A DNA stretch of 43,574 nucleotides from Eisenbergiella sp900555195. Lineage in GTDB: Bacteria; Bacillota; Clostridia; Lachnospirales; Lachnospiraceae. The translations under genes and the position numbers were made by a program. Shown here piece after piece: positions 16,901 to 24,742 of the stretch. The number at the start of each line of letters is the position of its first letter. Positions within the stretch are counted from its first letter, which is position 1. The notes beneath the pieces are model-generated. The model was not told the origin of the DNA. It was given only the letters and a program-made list of their open reading frames with translations, and ran no database searches. The stretch covers positions 1-43,574 of the forward strand of contig CABUMH010000020.1 of assembly GCA_902492555.1 (NCBI GenBank). Direction: 5' to 3'.

Positions 16901-19047
16901 ATGGAGATGGACTGCCTGGATGCATCGCCGAACAGAATCTTGCTGCGGGAACCGTCAAAATATTCCGTTTCATATTCATAGTCTGCATGACGGGTGAAAA
17001 CGGCATTCATCCGTTCCAGCACTGCAAGAAATGCCTGCTTTTCAGGGAGCATGGCCCGAAATTCCCTGTCTGAAAGAAGGGGAAGGGCGGTGGTCATCTG
17101 CTGCATCCCATGTTTTGCGGCAGCGGCGGCTGCCTCGGCAAGAACCTTGGGCGCATACAGGCCAAAGCCGTTTTCCTTGGTATAGGCTTCCTGCTCCTGA
17201 ACGTTTCTCTCCATCAGGCGGTCTGTCAGGATGCGGGTTTGGGTGGAAAGGGGGGCTGCATTCAATTCCTCCAGCGTTTCCCGGTGTTCTTCTAACAGTT
17301 CCGGATGTTCCTTGCCAAAATGCAGTAGCAGTTCCGCCGCGGCCTGAATCTGATATTCTTCCTTGCTGGCCAGCATATGGCCTATGACGGAGGAAAGCAT
17401 CTGGGGCTCCTGTTTCTGGAAAACGGAGAGCACCGCTTTTCGTAATCCGCTGCTTTTGGAACGTAAGCTGTCCGCCAACGCTTCCAGGTCTTCCTGTATC
17501 AGTCGGCAGGAGGATAGCCGTCCTGCGGCCTGTTCCTTCACCTGCACAGAGCGATCCTGAAGGGCTTCACGCAGAAGGGCGCGGTGCCTGCCGCATTTTT
17601 CAGGCTGCAGCAGGTTCAGGTAGAAGGCCTGCCGCTGCTGCACATTCATGAAGGAACGCAAAGGAGCCAGCTCCAGCGTCATTTCCGAATCTCCATCGTA
17701 GCCTGCCAGGCTCATCATGCAGGAAAGCACCCGGGTATTCTCCAGTGTGACGGATGTGAACGTGAAGGGATTGCCCGTGAACGTACGGCTTCTGTTGCCT
17801 ATGAATTCAGCGACCGCCCGAAGAGAATCAAAGAGAGCACGTCTTTCCTCCTTCTTTGCAGGAAGGTCAGGATTCGCTTCCGGCGTGAAAAGCTCCTTGC
17901 GGTAAATATAAGTGCTGAGGACGGAGGAGGTGACGGACAGGCAGCCGACGATCCAGGCCAGGACTTCATCATCGCGCACGTTCAGGTACTGCATCGCAAG
18001 ATGCATGCGGTAGCGGGAACTGTCTGTGCGGCTGATGAACAGCCATCCCAGGATCTGGCGGTATTTTTTCCCATCGTCCAGCAGGGTGCGCACCATCTGG
18101 TCGGTATCTTTCACTTCCATGCATCCTGTTGCCCAGAGCGCAAAATAGGCTTCCAGATTATTGGGGCTATCCAGGAACCTGAGGCGGGTTTCGGCGCTGG
18201 TTAAGCAGTCGTAGGCGAATACTGCGCATTTTTTTACCACAGCGGCATCTGCATCGCCATAGCCCAATCCCGTCCAGGTGTCAAAGGCCCGGGTAACGCT
18301 GCTGTAACGGAATAGGTTCTCGTCGATGCACAGTTTGAGGATCCTGGTTAGGGTGTGGACGCTTCCGGCATCCGCATTTTCCAGGATCTGCTGTCTGAGC
18401 CCCTCCTGCATGCGGGCAGCCAGCAGGAGCTTTAACAGCAGCCCGACCAGATCGTCCCTTCCGCTGATGATGACTGCCCGGATGATCTTTGAGGAAAGAA
18501 GGACCTCGCCGTTCTCTCCGGCTAAGGCATCCCAGACCAGTGCACAGACCGATTCGTTTCCCCTTCTTAATTCCAGCGCCAGCCGTACGTCAAACCCCCT
18601 TACCCAGTCATGGGCACAGGGGAGAAGGTCGATCACATCCATATCATAAGCGCGCAGATAAAGGCAATCGGCCAATTCCGAAATCGCCCAGACCGCATGA
18701 TAACCGAAATCTCCGGAACGGTAACTTCTTCTCCACATGGAAGAAGAGAACTGTCCTTCCATCCGCATCCGGGTGATTTCTTCCATATCTTGGACAAATT
18801 GGGCGTCTGTCAGGGAAGATACGGCCCGCTTCAGGCCCGAAGCCCAGAATTCCTCCACGCTGCCAAGCTGTTCCGGAGCCTTGCCGTAAAGGCGGGTCAG
18901 TTCCTTATAAAGGCTGTTCCAACGATCGCCCCCGTACGGATAACAGGCATAATTCCAAAGGGCCTCAGTCAGCGCCCCTCCCCTTTGAGCAAGCCTGCCC
19001 ATGGCGTCATATTTTTCCCGGTTGATCTGTACATTTTTTCGTTCCAT
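13918..19047 (-). CDS. Giant DUF4132 (MolR/YehI-like) protein with HEAT-like repeats
   Basis: 1709-residue cytoplasmic protein with no signal peptide. The C-terminal region (about 1510-1705: GRGWTVDYEEGLQKVFYQ, IQFFDRSTGKPVDLEAVPPILFSEVMRDIDLVVSMAHVGGVDP, IFLPFADEDPKTAEILSKIVLLAEDKKIKDPTI) is the DUF4132 signature also found in E. coli YehI/MolR. The middle (about 490-610) has HEAT/ARM-like helical pairs. A low-complexity Gly/Ser/Pro/Leu segment near 1395-1450 (SLPLPGNDSLPLP) looks like an inserted linker. The biochemical role of DUF4132 is not established; relatives often sit with MoxR ATPases, VWA and SWIM proteins, none of which is here. It is the last gene after the GNAT and 152-residue genes, with its own terminator. 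The start at 19047 has only an AGAGGA touching the ATG, so the exact N-terminus is uncertain. Confidence 0.85.
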   Translation of the reverse strand: MERKNVQINREKYDAMGRLAQRGGALTEALWNYACYPYGGDRWNSLYKELTRLYGKAPEQLGSVEEFWASGLKRAVSSLTDAQFVQDMEEITRMRMEGQFSSSMWRRSYRSGDFGYHAVWAISELADCLYLRAYDMDVIDLLPCAHDWVRGFDVRLALELRRGNESVCALVWDALAGENGEVLLSSKIIRAVIISGRDDLVGLLLKLLLAARMQEGLRQQILENADAGSVHTLTRILKLCIDENLFRYSSVTRAFDTWTGLGYGDADAAVVKKCAVFAYDCLTSAETRLRFLDSPNNLEAYFALWATGCMEVKDTDQMVRTLLDDGKKYRQILGWLFISRTDSSRYRMHLAMQYLNVRDDEVLAWIVGCLSVTSSVLSTYIYRKELFTPEANPDLPAKKEERRALFDSLRAVAEFIGNRSRTFTGNPFTFTSVTLENTRVLSCMMSLAGYDGDSEMTLELAPLRSFMNVQQRQAFYLNLLQPEKCGRHRALLREALQDRSVQVKEQAAGRLSSCRLIQEDLEALADSLRSKSSGLRKAVLSVFQKQEPQMLSSVIGHMLASKEEYQIQAAAELLLHFGKEHPELLEEHRETLEELNAAPLSTQTRILTDRLMERNVQEQEAYTKENGFGLYAPKVLAEAAAAAAKHGMQQMTTALPLLSDREFRAMLPEKQAFLAVLERMNAVFTRHADYEYETEYFDGSRSKILFGDASRQSISIPASFGNSAQLRVKQEIRPEMIPFWEEFREALGDYCTDIHKMLGLTYIMSRWNNPYIYGGKTADWFAKLEDKFAPDYSKDGYLAYQARFWQMADIVALLPWLFPAQDVFEAAMQCYQSVVLLVGMDKLSQNYLTPSGNHHIISFSERKAAPFNHRLVGHWRRLLRITAAEPEKFRTWFLVEYALEREVNVAVSEGLILEDFFRACEEGLLPKEALYERLMTGSNADGDIRVLTAPSSFRNRGKKILDAYSWAPELVRTVTRRIVDVEEKRGELPTPLTGPARSIERFEGAEYFCGLLAALGKENFFRGYYYSADTTKRAVLSHLLKRCYPAKEDTADRLKTLLAQTDIREKRLVEAAMYAPQWAAFAEEILQWPGLKRGIWFFHAHINETFSAEKETEVALYSPISPQQFNDGAFDRDWFLTAYQELGEKRFHLLYQSAKYITSSSSGHRRSQLYADAVLGKLNIGELEAEIIQKRNQEKLRCYPLIPIQEGDRKEALRRYTFIQKFLKESKQFGAQRRESEKKAVQTALENLAITTGFLDVNRMTWYLESEKLEEIRPLMNGVDEGGVRLALEIDRDGTAGLAVEKDGKCLKTLPKSLAKNETVLALKETVKELKEQKRRARESLERAMTDGTVFRIEELDKILDNPVLAPLASSLVWTWDISGNDQTQQHRNGFLKKEGGLLLLSGHPGADAPVSGGNGLSIPTSESGSLPLPGNDSLPLPADASLRVAHPHDLITAGEWASYMHLLYEQRLCQPFKQVFREYYPLTEEERQEKTVSRRYAGHQVQPQKTVALLKGRGWTVDYEEGLQKVFYQENLIVRMYALADWFSPADIEAPTLEVIQFFDRSTGKPVDLEAVPPILFSEVMRDIDLVVSMAHVGGVDPQASHSTVQMRSAIAAELVSLLKLPNVSFTGSHAKIHGSLANYSVHLGSGVVHGEGIGMIPILPVHSQARGRIFLPFADEDPKTAEILSKIVLLAEDKKIKDPTILSQIRS

Positions 19048-19149
19048 GCATTCCTCTCATTTCTGCCTCCATGAGGCGATCCAATGTTGCTGCCAGCCAG
19101 GCCTGCGCATGAACTGCGCGGACTGTATCCCCAACTCATTGCTTCTTTT

Positions 19150-19608
19150 TTACCATAACCGGCCGGACAGGAACGTCAGGCGGATGAAGGTGAGACAGTC
19201 TCCCTCCTGTAATTTCACTTGCGTCTCCAGCCCCTCCAGTTCTTCTTGGTTCCTAAAGACGCGCACCAAGCCATCTTCAAAACACTGGCAGGCCGTTTCG
19301 CATGCTTTGGCCATATCCGCCTTCTTATCCGAATAAATCCGTCCGAAACTAACTTTACCTGTTTCTGCCTGTATTTCGATTTCTTCTCCCGTAAGAAACG
19401 GGATCATCTGCCGGTCTTGTCCTTTCTCATTGTATTTCTGTACTTCGATTTCGACCAGCGCGGTCAGAAGTTCCCTGACGGTTGTTACCGAATCGGGAAT
19501 TTCCATTGGAACCTTCTCCAGGGATGGTTCCCGTTTCGCATAGGGATTGGACATGCCGCGCTGCGCTGTCCGCTTTCCTGCAGATTTCATCTGTACATAT
19601 ATATTCAA
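19150..19608 (-). CDS. 152-residue protein with beta-grasp-like C-terminus, partner of DUF4132
   Basis: Unknown family. I chose a TTG start at 19608 because GGAGGG lies 5-6 bases before it and coding-like sequence (NIYVQMKSAGK) begins there; upstream in-frame residues are poor. The order beta strand (NIYVQMK), helix (TTVRELLTALVEIEVQKYNE), insertion (IPFLTGEEIEIQAETGKVSFGRIYSDKKAD), helix (KACETACQCFEDG), then strand VRVFRNQEEL and LQEGDCLTFIRLTFLSG resembles ThiS/MoaD-type ubiquitin-like folds with an insertion, including the EGD turn. It lacks a terminal Gly-Gly and ends SGRLW. It lies 102 bp before the DUF4132 gene on the same strand and probably is co-transcribed. The fold is inference from pattern only. 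Confidence 0.65.
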   Translation of the reverse strand: MNIYVQMKSAGKRTAQRGMSNPYAKREPSLEKVPMEIPDSVTTVRELLTALVEIEVQKYNEKGQDRQMIPFLTGEEIEIQAETGKVSFGRIYSDKKADMAKACETACQCFEDGLVRVFRNQEELEGLETQVKLQEGDCLTFIRLTFLSGRLW

Positions 19609-19626
19609 TGTTACCCTCCATTCTGA

Positions 19627-19650
19627 AGCGCTTTCCCCCGGAAAAGCGCT
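19627..19650. repeat. Inverted repeat near the ribosome site of the 152-residue gene
   Basis: AGCGCTTT (19627-19634) and AAAGCGCT (19643-19650) with 8 bases between. In the leftward transcript this stem ends about 5 bases before the GGAGGG, so it may tune translation or separate the GNAT message. No T run follows. Confidence 0.4.
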
Positions 19651-19678
19651 CCCTGCCGCCGCGATGGTCTGTAAATTC

Positions 19679-20197
19679 CTAGGATTCGCTGAGCATAATC
19701 CAATACCGCTGCTGTGGTATCCCATCCACAATGATTTCATTTTCAAGGATCCCGCCGTTGTTGACAATGCTTTTTGCAGATGCAATGTTGTCCTTATCGC
19801 AGACCATCAGCACATTATCCATGCCGAGACGTTTACATTCCTGCAGGGCAAGGGAGATCATTTTTGTTGCAACGCCTTTTCCCCTTTCGGAAGGCCTGAC
19901 GCCGTCTCCGATGTGCCCGCCGTTTCGCAGCAGGGACTCGTTCAGGTAATGCCGTATATTAACCGCGCCGACCACGACATTCCGGTCTGTATCCAGGCAG
20001 AAATAAGTTGAATCAGGTACGGAATTGCCCGAAGCTTCTTTCACCTCAAGATGGTCGCAGTAATAGCTGAAATCATGATAATCCACCCTGCGGATGGAAT
20101 AGGGAACGATTTTCTCTCCTGAAGCATGCCATTCATCCAGCATCTGTGTGATTTGCTCCTGATATTCGGCCGCAGCCTTGATTAATTTTAAAGTCAT
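19679..20197 (-). CDS. GNAT-family N-acetyltransferase
   Basis: Acetyl-CoA dependent acyltransferase of unknown acceptor. The ATG at 20197 has GGGGGGAAG upstream and opens MTLKLIKAAAEYQEQITQML, giving 172 residues, the standard GNAT size. Acetyl-CoA motif A is VRPSERGKGVATKMISLAL (about 110-130), with the R-x-x-G-x-G/A pyrophosphate loop. A following CKRLGMDNVLMVCDKDNIASAKSIVNNGG is motif B of this subgroup. It is upstream of the 152-residue and DUF4132 genes by 70 bp on the same strand, so it may be part of that unit. The frame extends upstream to 20296 but without family similarity. Confidence 0.88.
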   Translation of the reverse strand: MTLKLIKAAAEYQEQITQMLDEWHASGEKIVPYSIRRVDYHDFSYYCDHLEVKEASGNSVPDSTYFCLDTDRNVVVGAVNIRHYLNESLLRNGGHIGDGVRPSERGKGVATKMISLALQECKRLGMDNVLMVCDKDNIASAKSIVNNGGILENEIIVDGIPQQRYWIMLSES

Positions 20198-20396
20198 GAT
20201 ATATCTTCCCCCCGTTGTGCTTGTTTTTTTGATGAATCGTGCGGAGCGTATCTTCATCCTTAGATATTTTTTCGGCAATACATATCGCTGTTTCACCTAT
20301 TCCATTCGGGAAACCCGCATGAGCCATAATTTTTCCCTCATAAAAATCCATGATCGGGCGGCGAAGTTTTGACGGGAACAAAGGCAATCTATTCAA
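20133..20396 (-). CDS. Doubtful 87-residue frame upstream of GNAT gene
   Basis: Reads MNRLPLFPSKLRRPIMDFYE... then GKIMAHAGFPNGIGETAICIAEKISKDEDTLRTIHQ, which looks protein-like but matches nothing I know. It overlaps the GNAT start by 65 bp, so either it is the remnant of a lost gene or chance. A TGCTATAAT (20515-20523, leftward) could be an extended -10 for it. The rest of 20397-20737 is AT-rich and shows no convincing gene. Confidence 0.25.
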   Translation of the reverse strand: MNRLPLFPSKLRRPIMDFYEGKIMAHAGFPNGIGETAICIAEKISKDEDTLRTIHQKNKHNGGKIYHDFKINQGCGRISGANHTDAG

Positions 20397-20737
20397 TATA
20401 GACAGAACCAGCCAATATCAAACTCGTATTTGCCTTGAAATGTTTATATTCCTTGTATCTTCGGGTGAATGAGCTGCCATATCTGTATCTTTCCACATCG
20501 CGGTTGATAAATTGATTATAGCATAGAGTTTGCAGCAGTTCAGTATGTGTTTTGTAAATCACTTTGCTTATGTCATTGCACTGTATACAGATGAACCAGG
20601 CATCCGGCCGATTATCTGCAGAAAGGTAATAGTGCCGCAAATGGCAGAATAAAAGTAAAAAAATGACAGAATAAAGATATTCTTTTCATATTACAGGCAT
20701 TATAGTGATAGTATGGAAATAGTTTGCGGATGAGGCA

Positions 20738-20922
20738 ATGCATGCAGGGTTACGCGGCAGTTTGCCTGTGAATCAGGAACGATTGAGGGATAGAAAACAT
20801 ATGAGTATTGCGATATGTTTCGGGAACGTCTTAAAGGGAAAGTGGAGCCTACAACAAGCGGTCACGGCGCTATTGATTTGATCGTGCTGGAGAAGTTGTT
20901 TGGCGAAACTGCTTGCATATAA
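20738..20922 (+). pseudogene. Possible frameshifted gene remnant
   Basis: From ATG 20738 one frame reads GLRGSLPVNQERLRDRK; across an A-run at 20794-20797 the sense shifts frame to TYEYCDMFRERLKGKVEP and TTSGHGAIDLIVLEKLFGE, ending at TAA 20920-20922. Joined, the two halves look like one protein piece. I cannot name the family. Confidence 0.3.
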
Positions 20923-20923
20923 A
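20896..20923 (+). promoter_or_regulatory. Weak promoter candidate for the nickel/lar operon leader
   Basis: TTGTTT (20896-20901), 16-bp spacer, TATAAA (20918-20923). It would start a leader of about 340 nt before the binding-protein gene. Confidence 0.3.
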
Positions 20924-21119
20924 CTTATTTTCTTTTATACTAAAATCCGTACGGTTCATTCCAAAGGCCAGTCGGGATATTCCAAGAATACCTCCGCCGC
21001 ACAGAAGCGCGGGCAGCGGGCAGAAAAGGGAATGGAGGGGTTACGGATATCACAACACGATCGATTATATAAGAACTGCACCCGCAGAAGTGAAGTGAAC
21101 CTGACAGAAAGAAATCACC

Positions 21120-21173
21120 AGCCATGAAGGCGTCATGTCCCCAAGGGAACAGATGACTTCATGGCTTTTTATT
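21120..21173 (+). terminator. Terminator hairpin in front of the nickel/lar operon (possible attenuator)
   Basis: AGCCATGAAG (21120-21129) pairs with CTTCATGGCT (21157-21166), with a further CGTCAT/ATGA inner stem, followed by TTTTTATTT. No intact rightward gene lies upstream, and the first operon gene starts 100 bp later, so the hairpin may be the off-switch of a leader RNA. I do not recognise a known riboswitch in 20924-21119. Confidence 0.6.
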
Positions 21174-21272
21174 TGCTTCGGCGGAGTATTTGAACGGGGC
21201 GGATAACTGAGCAAAGCGTTCGCGGCCTGCAGTAGGGAATCGCGCCGGCTGGAAATGGAGGAAACATAGGAG

Positions 21273-22928
21273 ATGGACAGAATGGGAAGAAGACGGATAA
21301 CAGCATTTCTGTGTGCGGCTGCTGTGGCGGTCTTGGGGATGACAGGCTGCAGCACGGCGGAAGAAGAGGGCGGAGGCGGACAGATGAATGGAAGGCAGCA
21401 GGAACAAAGCGCGGCAAGCAGCAGCGCGCAGTCCTCTTCCGTGATCGTGACCATGCCTCCTACCTCGGAGCCGGAGGCGGGCTTTGACCCGGCCTATGGA
21501 TGGGGAGCGGGGGAGCATGTCCATGAGCCTCTGATCCAGAGCACGCTGACCACCACCACGACGGATCTGGAGATCGGGCTGGATCTGGCTGTGGATTATT
21601 CGGTGAGCGAAGACGGCCTGCTGTGGACGGTGACGATTCGGGACGACGTGTTCTTTACGGATGGAGAGCCGCTCACTGCTTGGGATGTGGCGTTCACCTA
21701 TAATCTGTGTGCGGATACCAGCAGCGTGAACGATTTTACCATGCTGGATGAGGCGGTGGCCGTGGATGATGTGACTGTGGAATTTCACATGAACCGGCCC
21801 TTTTCCATCTGGCCTTATACCATGGCCGTGGTGGGGATTGTGCCGGAGCATGCCTATGATGAGAATTATGGAAGCAATCCCATCGGTTCCGGCAGGTATA
21901 TCCTGAAACAGTGGGATCGGGGGCAGCAGGTGATCCTGGAAGCAAATCCGGATTATTACGGAGAGAAGGCGAAGATGCAGCAGGTCACCATTCTGTTCAT
22001 GGAAGAAGATGCGGCCCTGGCGGCGGCCATGGCAGGACAGGTGGACGTGGCGCATACGGCGGCTTCCTATGCGGATCAGCAGATCGGCGGCTACAGCCTG
22101 TTCCGGGCGGAAAGCGTGGATAACCGCGGGATCAATCTGCCCGCCGTGCCTGCGAGGGAAGAAAACGGCGTCGTTGTGGGAAATGACGTGACAAGCGACA
22201 TCGCGATCCGCCGCGCGATCAATATTGGAATCGACCGGGAAGAGATGATTGAAAATGTACTGAACGGATACGGGACGCCCGCCTACAGCGTGTGCGACAA
22301 ACTGCCCTGGTATAATGAGGATGCTGAGGTGGCATACGACCCGGAAGAAGCGGTACGCATCCTTGAGGAGGCGGGCTGGATGCTGGGAGAAGACGGCGTG
22401 CGCATTAAGGATGGCGTGCGCGCGGCTTTCACGGTGATGTATCAGCCGGATGATTCTGTGCGTCAGGCGCTGGCGGAGGATCTGGCAAATCAGTGTGCCC
22501 TTCTGGGCATAGAGGTGACCACCCAGGGGGCTGGTTGGGATGTGGCCTATACCAATGCCCTTTCTCAGCCGCTGGTATGGGGATGGGGAGCCCATACGCC
22601 TATGGAACTGTATAATATCTACCATACGGCGGGAGAAACGGACCGTGCGGAATATTCCCCTTATTCCAACAGCACGGTGGATGCCTATATGGATGAGGCC
22701 CTTCGGGCGGATGACCTGGAAGAGTCCTACGAACTGTGGCAGAAGGCGCAGTGGGACGGAAGTACGGGCGTGACGCAGGAAGGGGATATTCCCTGGATAT
22801 GGCTGTGCAATGTGGATCATCTGTATTATGTGCGGGACGGCTTACAGATCGCGGAGCAGAAAATCCATCCCCACGGGCACGGCTGGTCCTTGGTGAACAA
22901 TGTGGATCAATGGGAATGGAGGCAGTGA
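21273..22928 (+). CDS. Family-5 extracellular solute-binding lipoprotein, probable nickel-chelate binder
   Basis: Extracytoplasmic binding component of an ABC importer. A lipoprotein signal occupies residues 1-26 (RRRITAFLCAAAVAVLG, then lipobox MTGC), followed by a Gln/Ser-rich linker. The mature part is the SBP_bac_5 (DppA/NikA) fold: PLIQSTLTT, TWTV-like LLWTVTIRDDVFFTDGEPLTAWDVAFTYN, IGSGRYILKQW, and RRAINIGIDREEMIENVLNGYG. A His-rich end (IHPHGHGWSL) could contribute to metal binding. The gene opens an operon that continues into permeases, ATPases and larBCE, so nickel is the likely cargo, as in NikA/CntA-type proteins. ATG 21282 is an alternative start with better GGAG spacing. Family certain; nickel from context. 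Confidence 0.87.
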   Translation: MDRMGRRRITAFLCAAAVAVLGMTGCSTAEEEGGGGQMNGRQQEQSAASSSAQSSSVIVTMPPTSEPEAGFDPAYGWGAGEHVHEPLIQSTLTTTTTDLEIGLDLAVDYSVSEDGLLWTVTIRDDVFFTDGEPLTAWDVAFTYNLCADTSSVNDFTMLDEAVAVDDVTVEFHMNRPFSIWPYTMAVVGIVPEHAYDENYGSNPIGSGRYILKQWDRGQQVILEANPDYYGEKAKMQQVTILFMEEDAALAAAMAGQVDVAHTAASYADQQIGGYSLFRAESVDNRGINLPAVPAREENGVVVGNDVTSDIAIRRAINIGIDREEMIENVLNGYGTPAYSVCDKLPWYNEDAEVAYDPEEAVRILEEAGWMLGEDGVRIKDGVRAAFTVMYQPDDSVRQALAEDLANQCALLGIEVTTQGAGWDVAYTNALSQPLVWGWGAHTPMELYNIYHTAGETDRAEYSPYSNSTVDAYMDEALRADDLEESYELWQKAQWDGSTGVTQEGDIPWIWLCNVDHLYYVRDGLQIAEQKIHPHGHGWSLVNNVDQWEWRQ

Positions 22929-22929
22929 T

Positions 22930-23922
22930 TTGAAAGGATATCTGATTTTTGCGGCAAAGAGTTTCCTGCGGATGCTGCTTTTGCTGTTGGCGGTAAGCGC
23001 TGTCACCTTTGCTTTGGTTAGCGCCTCGCCCATTGACCCGCTGCAGCAGAATGTGGGGCAGGCAGCCCTGGGAACCATGAGCCAGGAGCAAAGGGAAAAG
23101 CTGGAGACGTACTGGGGAATGGACACCCCGCCTGTGGAACGGTATCTGAACTGGCTTGGCGCGTTCCTTAAGGGAGATATGGGGACTTCCCTTTTATACC
23201 GGCGTCCGGTATGGGAAGTGATCGGAGAAAAACTGGCCAACTCCTTGCTGTTGATGGCGGTCTCCTGGCTGCTTTCCGGCCTGCTTGGCCTGCTGCTTGG
23301 CATTGTGGCAGGCGCATTTGCTGGAAAATGGCCGGATAGGCTGATTAATGGATATTCCCTTCTGATTTCCAGCACGCCGGTTTTCTGGCTGGCCCTGCTG
23401 CTTCTTTTGGTCTTTGCTGTCTGGCTGAAGATGTTTCCCATCGGCCTGAGCGTGCCGATCGGCATGGAGGCGTCCAGTGTGACCTGGGCTGACAGGCTGT
23501 ATCACGCCGTACTTCCGGCCGTGGCGCTGAGCGTGACGGGAACGGCCAACATCACGCTGCATACCCGCCAGAAGATGCTGGAAGTGCTCTCGAGCGATTA
23601 TATGCTTTATGCAAGAGCGAGAGGGGAGAGCAGATGGACGGCAATCAGGCGTCATGGATTGCGCAACATCCTTCTTCCGGCCATGACGCTGCAGTTTGCC
23701 TCCGTCAGCGAGATCATCGGCGGCTCCGTGATGGTGGAACAGGTCTTTTCCTACCCTGGGCTGGGACAGGCTGCGGTGACGGCTGGACTGGGAAGCGACG
23801 TGCCGCTGCTGATGGGGATTGTGATCGCAACGGCCGGCATCGTTTTCCTGGGAAACTGGATCGCGGATCTGTTGTATCGGGCTGTGGATCCGCGTATGCG
23901 TGCGGAAAGGAGGCAGCCATGA
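22930..23922 (+). CDS. ABC transporter permease 1 (NikB/DppB type)
   Basis: Inner-membrane channel subunit. I chose the TTG at 22930, one base after the binding-protein stop, because GGAGG lies seven bases before it; this gives 330 residues. A first helix (KSFLRMLLLLLAVSAVTFALV) is followed by the family segment VSASPIDPLQQN, an external loop (YWGMDTPPVERYLNWLGAFLKGDMGTSL) and five more helices. The EAA-type coupling loop reads YARARGESRWTAIRRHGLRNILLPAMT. The end FSYPGLGQAAVTAG is typical of NikB/DppB. Its stop overlaps the next start by four bases, so the two permeases are translationally coupled. Confidence 0.88.
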   Translation: MKGYLIFAAKSFLRMLLLLLAVSAVTFALVSASPIDPLQQNVGQAALGTMSQEQREKLETYWGMDTPPVERYLNWLGAFLKGDMGTSLLYRRPVWEVIGEKLANSLLLMAVSWLLSGLLGLLLGIVAGAFAGKWPDRLINGYSLLISSTPVFWLALLLLLVFAVWLKMFPIGLSVPIGMEASSVTWADRLYHAVLPAVALSVTGTANITLHTRQKMLEVLSSDYMLYARARGESRWTAIRRHGLRNILLPAMTLQFASVSEIIGGSVMVEQVFSYPGLGQAAVTAGLGSDVPLLMGIVIATAGIVFLGNWIADLLYRAVDPRMRAERRQP

Positions 23923-24731
23923 ACGGAAGGAAAAAGGCGGTCTGCCTCCTGGGATTTACGGCTCTGTGCCTGGCAGGGGTTGCGGTAAGCGGCGCTTTGT
24001 GCCATGATATGGCTGGAAGCACGGATTTCTCAAGGAGAAATCTGGCGCCCTGCCTGGAATATCCATTCGGAACGGACTGGATGGGGAGGGATATGCTGAA
24101 GAGGACGCTGGCAGGCCTCTCCTTAAGCCTGGCGGTGGGATTGCTGACGGCAACGGTCAGTTCCGTTCTGGCTCTGATTCTCGGAATCGCGGCGGCCATG
24201 GGAGAGCGGGCGGATGCGGTGATTTCTTTTGTGACGGATCTGGTGATGGGCATTCCGCACATTCTGCTCCTTTTGCTGATTTCCTATGCCTGCGGAAAGG
24301 GATTTGCCGGAGTTGTGACGGGGGTCGCCCTCACCCACTGGCCGTCCCTGGCGCGCGTGATCCGCGCGGAGGTGCTTGGGCAGAAGAACAGCGACTATGT
24401 CCGGATCGCGCAGAAGCTGGGAACGGGAAGGCTGCGCATCGCGCTTGTGCATATGCTGCCCCATTTGTTCCCGCAGTTCGTGGTTGGGCTGGTGCTGATG
24501 TTTCCCCATGCGATCCTGCATGAAGCCAGCATCACCTTCCTGGGGTTCGGGCTGCCGTCCGAACAGCCCGCCATCGGAGGGATACTGTCGGAAAGCATGC
24601 GTTATCTCATTACAGGGAAATGGTGGCTGGCGGCATTTCCCGGGTTGCTGCTGGTGTGTTTGGTGAGCCTGTTCGATCTGGCGGGAAATGCCCTGGAACG
24701 GCTTCTCAATCCCTCCAGCGCACAGGAATAG
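23919..24731 (+). CDS. ABC transporter permease 2 (NikC/DppC type)
   Basis: Second channel subunit, 270 residues, starting at ATG 23919 in an ATGA overlap, with AAAGGAGG in front. Helix one is VCLLGFTALCLAGVAVSGAL. FGTDWMGRDMLKRTLAGLSLSLAVGLLTATVSSVLALILGIAA is the classic DppC/NikC entry, and the coupling loop is IRAEVLGQKNSDYVRIAQKLGTGRLRIALVHMLPH. HEASITFLGFGLPSEQPAIGGILSESM closes the pattern. It pairs with the preceding permease; the ATPase gene follows after 11 bp. Confidence 0.88.
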   Translation: MNGRKKAVCLLGFTALCLAGVAVSGALCHDMAGSTDFSRRNLAPCLEYPFGTDWMGRDMLKRTLAGLSLSLAVGLLTATVSSVLALILGIAAAMGERADAVISFVTDLVMGIPHILLLLLISYACGKGFAGVVTGVALTHWPSLARVIRAEVLGQKNSDYVRIAQKLGTGRLRIALVHMLPHLFPQFVVGLVLMFPHAILHEASITFLGFGLPSEQPAIGGILSESMRYLITGKWWLAAFPGLLLVCLVSLFDLAGNALERLLNPSSAQE

Positions 24732-24742
24732 GGGGTGTATGG

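Noticed and set aside
19080..19125. Sequence shared with 11495-11530 (CAGGCCTGCGCA followed by AACTGC)
   Set aside because: The match is short and interrupted; it may be a minor intergenic repeat but is too brief to call an element from two copies.
21159..22820. 553-residue leftward frame opposite the binding-protein gene
   Set aside because: His/Arg/Pro-rich shadow of a GC-rich coding strand; the + strand has the signal peptide and family motifs.
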